A DNA stretch of 64,000 nucleotides from Stieleria varia (lineage in GTDB: Bacteria > Planctomycetota > Planctomycetia > Pirellulales > Pirellulaceae), in assembly GCF_038443385.1 (NCBI RefSeq), contig NZ_CP151726.1:6572001-6636000 (forward strand). The letters are read 5' to 3'. A model generated the notes under the pieces. The model was not told the DNA's origin, ran no database searches, and saw only the letters and a program-made list of their open reading frames with translations. Positions 23,201 to 26,611 of this stretch are shown here, piece by piece; position 1 is the stretch's first letter; every line of letters starts with the position of its first letter. Position numbers and translations under genes: made by a program.

Positions 23201-24449
23201 CGGGTCGCTGACCAAGTTGGGCAACGGCGCCAATCCAGGGACCATTGTTGCATCAAATGGCTTGCTGGTTGATTTCGGTCACAACGTGACCGGTCACGGT
23301 ACATTGAACACGCCAAATGACATCGCCCTGTTGTCGATGGTCAACGGTAGTGTCAACGGAACCAGCGCGGCGCTGCCGATCACGTTGCCTGGTTACGTCA
23401 AAGGCAACGGGTCTCTCAACAACGCCAATGTCACCGGAACGTACAGCCCCGGATTCAGTCCCGCGGTTAGTGTCAACGGCAGTGTGGCTTACGCGGACAC
23501 CGTCGACTTGATCATGGAGCTTGGCGGCACCACGCCGGGCAGCAGCGGTTACGATCAGTTGCGGCACACCGGTTCGGTGTCGCTCGATGGTGATTTGGAG
23601 ATCGATTTGATCAACGGCTTTGTGCCAGCGATTGGCGATTCGTTCTTGCTGATGACGGCCGATGGCGGCGTGACGGGAGAGTTCGCCAATGTGGATTTAC
23701 CGACGACGCCCGCCGGAACCGCTTGGCAACTTGTCATTGCAACCAACGAAGTCCGTTTGGACTTCGTCGCAGCCCCGCGTATCACCGAAGTACGCATCGG
23801 ATCGACAGGTTGGAATCAGAATTTCCGAAACACCATCGATCCGCAGGGACAAGGGTTCCTGGTGTCGACCGGAGCGGGGCAGTTGTCCGACGTGCCCTTT
23901 ACCAACGCCAATCAGATCTTCATCGAGTTTGACCAGCCGGTGTTCAACTCGACCGGCGGGGACCTACAGCCGATTGATTTTCAGTTGATCGGCTCACCGA
24001 CGTTGGGAATCAATTACCAGATCAACACGGTGGATTTTGATGAGACGACGAACACCGCGATCCTGACGCTCAATGAATTCTTAACGAGCGACAAGCTGCT
24101 GTTGCACATCGCCAACGGGGCGATCACCAATGGGGATGGCGTCGCATTGGATGGTGCTTGGACGACGGGCAACACGGGTGCGTCCGGCGATGGTGGTGTC
24201 AATGGTCGGTTTGACTTCCGGTTCGACGTCTTGCCGGGCAACGTCAACGACGACTTGTTGACCAACACCACGGACCTTTCCGTGGTACGAAGTCTGGGGA
24301 CTCAATTGGCCGGGGTCACGCCTCAATTCAACCCGAGAGCGAACGTCAACGGTGACCTGTTGGTCAACACCACCGACCTGTCAGCCATCCGGGCGTTGGG
24401 GACTCGGTTCCTATTCAATCTGGCCGATCCGAACCTGCCACCGGAGTGA
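2217..24449 (+). CDS. giant modular surface protein 1 (RTX/LamG/FG-GAP/PKD, dockerin-like end), 7,410 aa
   Basis: I chose ATG 2217 because it places an Arg/Lys-rich leader before 'VETLEQRHLLAA', the LEPR-XLL-type N-terminus of planctomycete exported proteins. Order by approximate residue: 45-2000 beta-rich repeats, some like the flagellin hook IN motif; EF-hand loop 1931-1942; RTX blocks 2091-2298, 2402-2438, 2501-2723, 2860-2923, 3475-3528, 3683-3730 and 4842-4878; PPC-like 3340-3448; LamG 3778-3978; FG-GAP near 4000-4088 and 4552-4682; proprotein-convertase P-like 4361-4495; LRR 5092-5185; LamG 5480-5642; PKD domains 5725-6272 around a PPC; second PPC 6338-6475; Ig-like 6522-6637; C-terminal module with paired dockerin-like loops 7338-7398. 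I noticed only two cysteines (near 9.2 kb). These are calcium-binding and carbohydrate- or protein-binding folds, so a cell-surface or matrix role is likely. No enzyme domain was recognised. No type I secretion gene is nearby. Confidence 0.9.
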   Translation: MPIPNYFRRATSTDKHRQRRRQVTRLASRRSLVETLEQRHLLAANPLSAGESAALRDTVAAIESFGNRLDQFGDFANSLPMIDFTIGEQVNIGGVFQESFVAPIQSLLSGNNATQENLTTSLNTLLGTLPNVTGTVTPNITATEFSYTIDASYERSITTEFELAKYFPNSLITIADTLEAELKYTLDFNITFGFDRTTTTASAGSFVSFSDDANENKLTAELTFSPNVAPLAANLGILGITLEDPTATISLMASFDTIDQPGMQAGRVTPAQLLSTDLSSLITITTPNAPDNEFTLELDVKTTLSGADNGTAKISVTDSDLFDTTAPTFSVDVGELASFRALSTTGLLSALQQAGNTLGSLKAFETDIPFTKGKKLSEAVDLADAFESEVIAPATDSEVEGQPGFTSLQDFVDKVADKVEFVIPPDAINEIILDFSFLHVFDIASFGMDFGSGLGDLNGFELDASTSLNVSADVGADFQLGIKLTQPGANFGFGDSTLLSSLLGGNGIPSVAGMADFKVTLRDGQSKEIDLTSVLTIGDLKTALSSGNLSELQIGFQTSTDPITGDEFNEGLKLIDPTTGTENSRLKIEMLNGSLAAASLGLLGVGTEGIFVGEDGKIDDEIHGMITGALHGESIADNLYIKQREENSVLLPMFSAGVQLTADINGSAQLGFLELGIQDATAVGLVTVDFTPPDPDASGEITGAEIIDLAGSLGNEIIAPKAIDFDQASDYSSNVEIAFELTNDTSPTLNIPFTVPSASDADDVETIVRAMNDSLSGSSDPNASRVRVGSAMGMLTFTLLDRTDIRKMTVKGGGADQNVVLLGLSEDTSIFVLRPELKGSAHFDIPYSIGLSLGGLTLPGEQRFEFDVPDLFHVDLALPGSLDLDLSGIGDQLDRLRNLDASDVFDAIKGAFDLLKGLEGFQDAAFLNEPLPLLDTDLRSVLDLAVTFGDFLTQLDASPVTGMGQIDDHLESLLGVTNDDAVQLSLDTSGANPALRIDLLLTVGAGGLGFGSVAPLQFQTPVSIDLADLGSSEFSNLIDAKGSAALNLHGLAELNVSLGIELPDSGSPIPFLYDYDDVSDTGTNLALLVKANASEIEFNVAIGPIGASVVQHPGQSLAFSGNAGPGNEYARFAIELTDVPTGDDGRHFFSELALTGPNGLSRDDFDFAGAGSVTFNADLDFAGLPTFPVAFALNDIGALTQPGGLQPSDFVFTINGTTADAALGSVKDILAGDFDLLSFVGGWDGAFDLIIDAMEGEVFGLELPFIGDKLKDQADFLRQIKDSVSANLGDNVANEEGGLFTEIFDDIRQDILDGIGPGGINLLKDLTGDGAVTIDDVVIDLIQPGPGVEFEMLIGSDLGKLHLPIGFDLGIPGLALEIDAEVEASLGFEFGLKMGVDLDHGFFIDTNASFLEVYVDVAIPNLNATGELGFLRVDANLLADDGKQAQAVALVAKNQLESSQFLITSKARGSQSNFDVRLVDDDGTGTTFAFNASDRSLTLEVTAATTAQDLVALIGNEPTLSAHFSAALVGTGAGIVDSNQRALGVANSFVGQFTVDLIDPALDGPADGLLSFNEIVAVDSFDEVLQIGVLASAALDMHLYAGFGVSANFPSITTEMSVDWEFELGDNVMLPTVHFVNIELAIGEFLSGFAGGLFEQVDSVLAPVRPIINFLSQEVPVVSQLTGGPVTILDLIRLQGGPVAKAVSFIEAVQKLDNIISNIPDLGDSKLPIGNATFDPNKEFDQFTIDGGLVNAFAAMKSAFTTVAPAQGGFDPNNFLSSDEDLENTGDDKLKLGFPILSPANILGLFGGEVVDLFTLELPTLSLDASIKKYFPLPPFPIVGVELAGNFEAKADFAFGFDTLGIEQFKQSGDFEDVINGFYVFDHENADGSGEDIPEVVLSASVTAAAALNAGILSASVGGGIFANVDFNLYDGDDDGKIRLVELLDSVLLGPIHIFDVSGSFDAKLFATVTIDLGFFEIDKNFDIATVNLFKFDLPRPDTSAAPLAELQGSNLVLNIGSRAGLRDSTGLLGIGNEQAVDYRLFAGPDPGDILVESFGRSQLYKNVTQITGTAGRFDDTIIVSEDITIPVTLDGGAGNDLIIGGSGNDVLIGGLGLDELRGGLGNDLLSGGAGRDNLMGESGDDELLGGDDADVLSGGDGEDILKGEAGDDTLHGGRDDDFISGGAGKDSIFGDGGGDTIQGGDDDDTIQGGDGGDTIDAGGGNDMVFGNSGNDIIHAGLGNDVVFGGVGSDLIYGDEGDDQLFGENSRDVIYGGPGNDLIEGGAASDDLYGGIGDDRLFANTSDTSVVDEASHLLVGGGGNDLISAAFPSCSITEFDCSFDNVIFGDGVNDELGSVDATLDGDDIIRTGDGNDTITAGGGDDQVYASLGIDLTAADIDWVDAGTGNDIVHTGHGNDYIIGGYGDDELFGGVGSDVIWGGFAVEGITADDFNRGENEDPALIEQFFELPPRYLQAEASYPTGYVPPLITPRFAMGRSVDGVEGDGDDKIEGGLGIDFLFGGAGVDVILGGDDSDYIDAGAGHDINVRGGDGDDVVRGGANNDELHGDAGIDQIIGDGGDDRLYGDSGTAGIQLGQRLFGGDGGDVLYAYADGINQNSSQNALDGDQLFGDADGDTLYGSLRKEWLFGGAGKDLLIGDYLRGSDYRRNTAADTTGADDRMFGDSGEDKLFGGGGNDEMWGGGDSDYFDGQAGNDTQYGGSGNDLFIVSAMRVGQEGVDVIDGHYGNSVQGDSLDDSTDVLVINGSENHDIIGLSQEKPGTGNRLRIDYKSGVAVSRPIYVDWLNSAGQPLVEQFQIAGLAGDDVIGFAGVHPNLLPLVEPAISDPLDLSLFVSRSSEAVATIEGNSGNDTIIGSIAGDLINGGPGSDTLYGFAGDDSLSGDNLDGFIGDHDVMFAGQGNDDLIGGQGSNEMYAWSLRPYLGTLADFKNNGPDSSFGVFIDESGTVLGTDLNGNGNLDVLNGLGQPVDILDENNQPIPAARLEFTGLNRLLGGERNDDLFGGTILDFMLGRGGNNTLYRVDGSTFESLGGAIPGNEWKEYAKDTGQVWYVGGTNADDEISVNFVTEPGILSDHHLITRLTDNNGNFTFDAQVRLDFDATDADGNLIWSPQQIAFDYQALRDAQDALDPELEIAATLERKAESARENLINHLLPPEGDFLAIIIDALDGNDKIIVGPTVQKSVWIDAGAGDDEVTIRGGNAILADRAESGETAGLRGNNDAPERAFSLTRPAGAPVSDASKTSPVVITTIDTSGLLNGQPVTIAGVGGNSAANGSFFAKVTSPTTFELYSNVSLTIPVAGNSDFTSGGNWTTSVLRALDGTAANSDGLLFSGLTIDNATDIDWFAFELAATPGANAEIQLVSGSPIDELGLEIYEQGTDTNNLANRINAGSFATTGDKSSISIASSLVVGTTYLLKVTSPNVVPTIYDLRINLSGTEDLDALSEIPAIKLGVRSDAVRRDLILGGPGDDKLLGGPGRDWILGGPGNDVISGGLDRMASDLLLGEEGDDTFQIIPDELPRVGNQPDSLFDPVTQKYRPTANDIIDGGVGTDRMLYVGGDLDRRGFPVPDFAALKYNTQLQRYEFSSLVWDIGQQQFTPDTDVTSGNQYLRQYLFYQTKNIEGTHAVLGQGDDSFHADPSYLFPGSAVPEEWGIALGDFQQGAVAASLNIDGGFGNDELFGGALADTISGGPGNDLIMGAQGNDELSGDGGNDTIYGLSGSEAARMPTSVRAQTSFGFSEPYRYSLVAPFFALPEAGRPGVDLNALRPVAHYSFDSASDIGDDVSGRGHDLTTTNVTWSSDGISGGSAQFTGQSSVLTIGSTGVDLGTTWTVSAWFKGYVDSNDWNALFHGVQNDYQIIVHANSENLGSYSSSQGFIDSGIDFSRAGLGESWHQITAVGAAGSTKFYVDGLLAGEINAQMPGSVLSIGNFAAGTQQFADQLDEVYLYDKALTARQVAEHFATTQLSTNTSINNDAFGFGGAGADDHLSQLKFVGDFNGDGLDDFIASSDTTSYVLLGPVQIDALEQIDQYADIIIDHASLGTPSRSFGDIDGDGFADLAFAQNVNGSQVVKVVLGGETKKTTDAQGAVSEAAWGRVWDLAFVASSFNSPAVTSSFRVIDLDVARLSATVNLDVFDMTGDGLADVVVLASSTDGASSLEEGVFEIGYVFSGATLESKAKLNHFDQVGNLLSKDESPNIQTTVLKDQNGDGFDELLFGNLQLDSELLKSRNQTFDTFYFPAQVATFEGNQPIDIVLNGLAVRIDVSFDKKNAANNTTDKIVEQINAKILQSPLAGLVIAENFDAGDGFERILYSTPNGASDRIGLLVFGRNGDPISVPTTVFQSAVTNSTSQPITDFGTTFSEIRINAATLASNLKVTIDYTHTYNSDLEVQLVSPDGTRVKLFSGIGGVSDNFNSTLADSAASSINQSGINLVNGSTYRPEQALASFNGMSAYGTWKLEITDRFGGDQGTLNSWTLDYDYTVANGSAGGSIGEAYQSFSTPSIGSSSIANLMNEPKLGGGSSLTQFVVAVNEFGTSSSQILSLGDVNNDGYGDFASATPTGIDVHYGTPNVTSTSPVAIAIAGANLTAAAGDFDRDGNVDLAVTANDGSLSNIFIFHSIASLGSTLTLTQADLILPFSPGSTSAESSVNLRSYDLNADLIDDLVISDSSAANASGSLGAGQIYVVYGARKTIELPTNNIGDLENFSVPGIGSFLVDSGTGRPEKFSNAGDSFEVVSASDEKWFRFATLGDGKEGDYIHVIDESPVFSDALSADLLDVNGGIIASDQRAFDLRVIPAGTYFLRVRSTQPTPFTIESDAPASQYSGSSTLPDRDLIRGGDGDDTIYGNNDIDQVFSGSGADTVVAESIEIRDGSPGDATSMPPLSELISGDTHVALDPIVNEMLGPDIFLPRSEFFTSAIFADNFSEPSLDPSDWTVTDSASIVDSAIALRNISNSAWSKTYSGIHLELTFDLAAGLGYNQPEVADKFFVDVDSGTGWVEVFEKPGTGGDIPYQRITIPLVESGNARFRFRSIGTAGDFDYWFVDNVVVNSSTPVDVHPVADALGVPTTLGIDLRLRLGGDIRMSDLGSITSLDASGLGVRSLDGIEHLPRLQKLDLSDNDRLDGNGTISGLSSLAELKSLRTLDLSANANLTDIGPLGEVARLRELYLDGTGIDPIQDPSGPVAYNGSIAVVGTPQNLDGESWRLNDDPAITDSTTVAHVTIQGTTTPGNVESELFTFEVGANSRIILKAINFRGSLALENTGGQLVDVVASPSVPADLEIDQIVTTAGTYSIALYDDGVNGVPFMLHVSVQSQANYSLPSAAVELDQLEVLTLPVAGLQSRQNLTGKQGTQATITTAASGTWTVSNSVGTIIASSTVNGSIITFTPTDAGVYTIYHDTIGSFPFIAHNVAPEIRNLPATIALNQGNVRSDGQLLASPFAIVDAGVTTRQVTVTEKATGIVTDLTTGSLEMNDDVVELDTEILDGASDVTVAFWMNSALAEGQFVLSAANDSNDNEFLIGATSTGVAVYSGGGLVSSDAIALANAWHHVAVVRSATNDSVEFYVDGQRRGVRNITNLDVLTVQGLVLGQDQDVVGGGFQASQDFVGNLDELAVWRRALNGEQIKALFDNGVVGTEADLAAYFPLNESGGDVIHDRSPNRRDGVVRSVDTGTEFTWSTDSGVADKDFQALVPGDYDLVVIAHDTDGASDRAETTIVVSNVAPTAWITPGVDFTVKAGDTVSLDALDALLPSTDPGDDAMTFQWTVTASVLPEPTAAAPAATGETFEFVPTVAGRYTVTLTATDVYGAESTDTVSVNVNPTAPLLAIQSGTEGDVIRFNASGGSELANGVPRSYSWRAYVTAGVNEITGDKFDFAFLPTDDGVYTVELIITDTVDGVNYVSAASTTSVTIGNANPIFDFGVATTGVEGTPVTITPTVSDPGSADTFTYLWEVRNQNNVPVFLSANDLPSVVFLPSNNGDYTAKLVVTDDNGGVTTATTTVAVFNSPPTVSAMITTPSNVAEYEPNDSRLTAQDIDGENWTLANNPNVEQSTSIPHVSITGTGDNSIDYFSFTANAGDRAIFDIDANSFDTELFLFDEAGMLLAANDDNIGPNDAGQGDGVSSFIDYTFQSSGTFVIGVSGYNSKAENGEIVPDGVGGPIQPGETYTLHVSIENHQYSEKTLRVPELQNGNLVDFQGTFTDLAGGNDELFDVLWDFGDGTTSNFLSPSHIYADSGVYTVTLSVTDKDGGVGVDTVTVMIDNVAPLNPIVTGPTQSSEDTVVELSGTVSDLNGLLASATDLEPLRATIDFGDGGALPILLRPVTTPAQDIAFAEVELNNSFAQAQSLQNASWNLQSVVGFTNPTTIPHVSVEGTMESGNDDYFSFQAVAGSQITLGHFAPGIGDTVRLFDYTGEVPVEIQAMTSTAANQQLVIIAVAANSGQYVIRLETPNPAAYYLLRVSVENHPVKGVPTGDYTFTSKHVFADPGVYDVSIRVSDDDGGVSVSTPHQITIVDGTPPTVTADLISPDPRNTPVSDIELSFGEPVTGFDRADLSLTLDGGANLLAGSAATLTDNGNGVWTLGGLAALTATEGNYELSLGAAASGIADLLGSDLANDLSLTWTVDTTAPVVTVNTQSTTSGMPGLTGTVDNTDATILVTVNGSSYPATNNGDGTWSLPAGTINPLTDGVYEIVAVATDAATNQGSDGTTNELTVTSVIESFVSIDQFGNLVIADINSDSSQKLSIRRVGANLVITENSATPLLFGTNIAGASGDTTSSISVPLSLITRAIQVNVASGNDTLTDELVIDYASGGFFSVPGGIDVIGGASAMDKLTVTGTGNTEAVYSMAVVPVGQTQLTLTDAIGSNTIRYDRFENMTFDGMLSFTALDALNIGSDSLTIGSVDPVNLSNVTMINGGTLTADTLALGSGDSLTGSGTINARIAGEAGSLINATGNLTLGNAAADDGFITDGELRTRENTVTLLDANQAVLGSLTKLGNGANPGTIVASNGLLVDFGHNVTGHGTLNTPNDIALLSMVNGSVNGTSAALPITLPGYVKGNGSLNNANVTGTYSPGFSPAVSVNGSVAYADTVDLIMELGGTTPGSSGYDQLRHTGSVSLDGDLEIDLINGFVPAIGDSFLLMTADGGVTGEFANVDLPTTPAGTAWQLVIATNEVRLDFVAAPRITEVRIGSTGWNQNFRNTIDPQGQGFLVSTGAGQLSDVPFTNANQIFIEFDQPVFNSTGGDLQPIDFQLIGSPTLGINYQINTVDFDETTNTAILTLNEFLTSDKLLLHIANGAITNGDGVALDGAWTTGNTGASGDGGVNGRFDFRFDVLPGNVNDDLLTNTTDLSVVRSLGTQLAGVTPQFNPRANVNGDLLVNTTDLSAIRALGTRFLFNLADPNLPPE
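8007..8042 (+). other. EF-hand-type calcium loop in giant protein 1
   Basis: Twelve residues read D-G-D-D-D-G-K-I-R-L-V-E. They match the canonical EF-hand loop: acidic residues at 1, 3 and 5, glycine at 6, a hydrophobic residue at 8 and glutamate at 12. The loop lies about 450 bases before the first RTX block. An equivalent loop occupies the same place in giant protein 2. Confidence 0.75.
8487..9110 (+). repeat. RTX nonapeptide repeat block A (giant protein 1)
   Basis: About twenty tandem copies of the calcium-binding RTX nonapeptide (GGxGxDxLx; for example GGSGNDVLI, GGAGRDNLM, GGPGNDLIE) follow one another with few breaks. Such stretches fold into a parallel beta-roll that binds calcium between turns once outside the cell. 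The DNA is rich in GGCGG/GACGA, which opens long but meaningless frames on the opposite strand. Confidence 0.95.
9420..10385 (+). repeat. RTX repeat blocks B and C (giant protein 1)
   Basis: RTX nonapeptides resume at 9420-9530 (GTGNDIVHT, GHGNDYIIG, GYGDDELFG), break for a non-repetitive insert at 9540-9715, and continue at 9718-10385 (GGLGIDFLF, GGDDSDYID, GGDGDDVVR, ending GGSGNDLFI). The insert has PPxYLxAEASYPTGY-type sequence and is probably a loop domain. The same ending 'YGGSGxDLFI', followed by 'IDGHxGN', occurs in giant protein 2. Confidence 0.92.
13550..14150 (+). other. LamG/concanavalin-like domain of giant protein 1
   Basis: The sequence has the LamG_3-like order: 'HYSFD', a 'DVSGRGHDL' turn, 'WTVSAWFKG', 'WHQITAV', 'KFYVDGLLAGE', and the closing 'DEVYLYDKALTARQV'. 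Members of this jelly-roll fold bind glycans or proteins. A second copy lies at about 18655-19140 in the same protein. Confidence 0.85.
15298..15700 (+). other. proprotein-convertase P-like domain in giant protein 1
   Basis: Visible marks are 'LKVTIDYTHTYNSDLEVQLVSPDGT' split over two strands, 'FNGMSAYGTWKLEITD' and 'GTLNSWTLDYDY'. This is the usual P/Homo B pattern (H-x-x-xxDLxxxLxSPxGT ... GxWxLxVxDxxxxDxGxLxxWxL). The domain normally follows a subtilisin-type protease. No protease is seen here, so it probably serves as a stability or calcium-binding module. Confidence 0.85.
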
Positions 24450-24457
24450 GAGGAGGC
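23523..24457 (+). repeat. 935-bp 3' block, copy A (near-identical to 56410-57344)
   Basis: This block covers the last 308 codons and stop of giant gene 1 plus eight bases past the stop. It aligns without gaps to the end of giant gene 2 at a fixed offset of 32,887. I count ten differences, all silent. Upstream of 23523 the two genes remain homologous in protein but their DNA diverges strongly, and downstream of the shared GAGGAGGC they differ completely. Gene conversion or recent copying of a C-terminal sorting/anchor module would explain this. Confidence 0.95.
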
Positions 24458-24495
24458 ACCGATGAAGACCTCTTCAATTTCATAAAGCGAAGTGA

Positions 24496-25128
24496 TCAAT
24501 CGATCAATTCGTTGCGAAGTCGGCAAAGTACGCGATACTTGGCTTGCCGGACAGCGCGAGGCGACATTCCCAAGTCTTCGCCAATCGCTTGTGCGGATTG
24601 GTTCTCGACTGTCATGCGCCAGAATGCCTGCCATGTCTGTTCACTAAATTCAGATTGAATCATTGCCAGAGCTCGGTGCATTAGCTTTCGTTCTTCGTCA
24701 GGTTGCTCTGGGGGTTCCTTTGACTCAAGATATTCAGGGATTTGGTCAAGCCAGATTTTGAACTCGGATCCACCTTGAACCGCTGGCCGTTTCGCGACAC
24801 GTTCAAGGTGCTGGCGTAGCATATTGCGAGTGATTCCCCACAACCACGAGCGAAAACTTGTTCGCGAATCTGTTCTGCGAAAAACATGCAAGCGGGTGGA
24901 GACCACGCGAAACACTTCCTGCGTAACATCTGCCACATCCGCTGATTGGAATCCGGCTTTCTCGATCCATTGATAGACCAGCGGTGTGTATAGTTTCGCG
25001 AATCTACTCCAGGCTTCAGAGTCGTCGATGCGTAAACGTTCCAACAAACTACTCGATGTCGAGTAAGCTGACGGGAGCGAAGTAGACTCTGGGTCTGCTT
25101 GGCGAGAAGAATCATCAGGTTCGGTCAT
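24496..25128 (-). CDS. ECF-family RNA polymerase sigma factor 1 (planctomycete type)
   Basis: This 210-residue protein has sigma-70 region 2 at about residues 40-115 ('FAKLYTPLVYQW', 'DVTQEVFRVV', 'FRSWLWGITRN') and region 4 at about 155-210 ('FWRMTVENQSAQAIGEDLGMS', 'AVRQAKYRVLCRLR'). It should direct RNA polymerase to a small stress or surface regulon. I chose ATG 25128 because it gives a short N-terminus like the second ECF factor here; in-frame ATGs at 25155 and 25182 are possible, and none has a clear ribosome site. It is convergent with giant gene 1 (46 bases between stops) and divergent from the pseudopilin/kinase pair. No small anti-sigma gene is adjacent; the nearby kinase could supply control, but that is inference. 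Confidence 0.93.
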   Translation of the reverse strand: MTEPDDSSRQADPESTSLPSAYSTSSSLLERLRIDDSEAWSRFAKLYTPLVYQWIEKAGFQSADVADVTQEVFRVVSTRLHVFRRTDSRTSFRSWLWGITRNMLRQHLERVAKRPAVQGGSEFKIWLDQIPEYLESKEPPEQPDEERKLMHRALAMIQSEFSEQTWQAFWRMTVENQSAQAIGEDLGMSPRAVRQAKYRVLCRLRNELID

Positions 25129-25361
25129 TTGAGAGAAAATCTCTTCGGGGGGCATGGAGACGTTGTTAACGTTCTTCTTCATTTCGTAGGCGGCTTGGAG
25201 ATCGTTTGTTTTCCTCTGGAAAGCCACCGACAAATGGGGGTTTTGCCGTTCTGTCGGATAGGATGAGTATACCCAACGAGAGAATTCTGGCATTTTCGCG
25301 TGACGCTCTTACGAATAGGTATCGGGGAGCCGTTTCGAATGTAAACACGCGATCACCATCT
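25129..25361. promoter_or_regulatory. divergent intergenic region between ECF sigma 1 and the DUF1559/kinase operon
   Basis: The 233 bases between the two start codons must hold the promoters of both transcripts. Both frames stay open into this region (alternative upstream starts exist at 25182/25293 on the minus strand and 25206 on the plus strand), but the extra residues resemble neither family. I could not identify an ECF -35/-10 pair. Autoregulation by the sigma factor is plausible from the layout only. Confidence 0.5.
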
Positions 25362-26591
25362 ATGAACCGAAATTTGACCGTAGAACCTTCTAATGCGAGT
25401 CGTGGTTTCACTCTTGTGGAATTGCTGGTCGTGATTGCCATTATCGGGATCTTGGTGGGACTCCTACTTCCGGCCGTTCAGGCGGTTCGAGAGTCTGCTC
25501 GACGGATGTCGTGCAGCAATAATTTTAGGCAGATTGGTCTGGCGATTCAAAATTACCACTCGGCGTACAAACAGGTGCCCATCCATGGGACGGGGACTTT
25601 GGGCGCCAAGCCGCTCTGGAGTCAGGCCCATGTACCGGCAACGAGTCACAATCAATTGCGTTTGAGCTATTTGGTGGGTGCCCTGGCCTTTGTCGAGGGA
25701 CAGAGCCTGTGGGAACAAATCAGCAACCCACTCATGTTGCCAGGTGCAACAGTCGCATACAACGCGATGGGGCCAATCCCGCAACATAGTCCCTATGTGC
25801 CGTGGTCAACGGAGGTGCCAACGTTTCGTTGTCCAAGTGACCCTGGAGTAGGGCTCCCGTCGTTGGGGCGAACCAATTACGCTGCGTGTGTCGGTGATTC
25901 GTTGGATCGGACCAGCCACGGTCTATTCAACGACGCGGGTTACGCTACGGGTCCCGGCAACGGATTCCCAAGTGGCATTGCGGCTCGAGTCGGGGCGTCT
26001 TGCAGGGGTTTTTTCGTTCCCAGAGGCCAAGCAAAGTTTCGCGACATCCTCGATGGATTGTCAAACACCATCGCGTGCGGTGAGATTGCGACCGACTTGG
26101 GCGACCGTGACATACGGACCAGTCCGTCGATGAACAATGACGTCAATGCGCTGGGCCTATTTGATAACCCCAGTTTGTGTTCGGACAACAACCAGATCGA
26201 TCCCAATCGACCGAAGTACTGGACGGCGGGGGCGATCATCGAGTCTCCCCCTGCAAACAAACGAGGCTACCGTTGGGCGGATTCGTACGCGATCTACACG
26301 ATCATGCTGACGATTCTGCCCCCAAACTCGGAGGTCTGCATGTTTGGCGATCAGACCAACTCCGGCACGGTTGGCGCGAGCAGCCGTCACCCGGGTGGAG
26401 CTCACGTGTTGATGGGTGACGGATCCGTTCGATTCATGACGGACTCGGTCGAAAGTGGCAATCGGCGAGCCCAGACGGTCTACATCCTCCCTCCTGGCAG
26501 TAGCGCTCCGTCGGTTCCCGGAGCGCAGAGTCCCTACGGTATCTGGGGCGCAATGGGGACACGAGCATCCGGCGAAGTCATCGTTGATTAG
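25362..26591 (+). CDS. DUF1559 family prepilin-like protein (H-X9-DG)
   Basis: This 409-residue protein starts with a type IV prepilin signal: basic leader, cleavage between G15 and F16, glutamate at the fifth position of the mature protein (E20), then the hydrophobic helix '[19 protein letters not shown]'. '[21 protein letters not shown]' split across the next helix is typical of the DUF1559 (SBP_bac_10-like) family that is greatly expanded in planctomycetes. The C-terminal H-X9-DG motif is present (H343, D353-G354, 'GSVRF'). Length is usual for the family. It should sit in the inner membrane or assemble into a pseudopilus after prepilin peptidase cleavage; substrates are unknown. ATG 25362 is chosen because it gives the standard short leader. 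The kinase gene begins 20 bases after its stop, so the two are probably co-transcribed. Confidence 0.93.
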   Translation: MNRNLTVEPSNASRGFTLVELLVVIAIIGILVGLLLPAVQAVRESARRMSCSNNFRQIGLAIQNYHSAYKQVPIHGTGTLGAKPLWSQAHVPATSHNQLRLSYLVGALAFVEGQSLWEQISNPLMLPGATVAYNAMGPIPQHSPYVPWSTEVPTFRCPSDPGVGLPSLGRTNYAACVGDSLDRTSHGLFNDAGYATGPGNGFPSGIAARVGASCRGFFVPRGQAKFRDILDGLSNTIACGEIATDLGDRDIRTSPSMNNDVNALGLFDNPSLCSDNNQIDPNRPKYWTAGAIIESPPANKRGYRWADSYAIYTIMLTILPPNSEVCMFGDQTNSGTVGASSRHPGGAHVLMGDGSVRFMTDSVESGNRRAQTVYILPPGSSAPSVPGAQSPYGIWGAMGTRASGEVIVD

Positions 26592-26611
26592 AAGAGACAA
26601 AAGCCAGACAG

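Noticed and set aside
22380..24449. Autotransporter beta-barrel at the C-terminus of giant 1
   Set aside because: There are passenger-like beta repeats, but the chain ends with dockerin-like loops, not an alternating amphipathic barrel ending in an aromatic residue.
24450..24495. Bidirectional terminator between giant gene 1 and ECF sigma 1
   Set aside because: I saw only a small GATCAATCGATC-type imperfect palindrome at the edge, without a strong stem or T-run.
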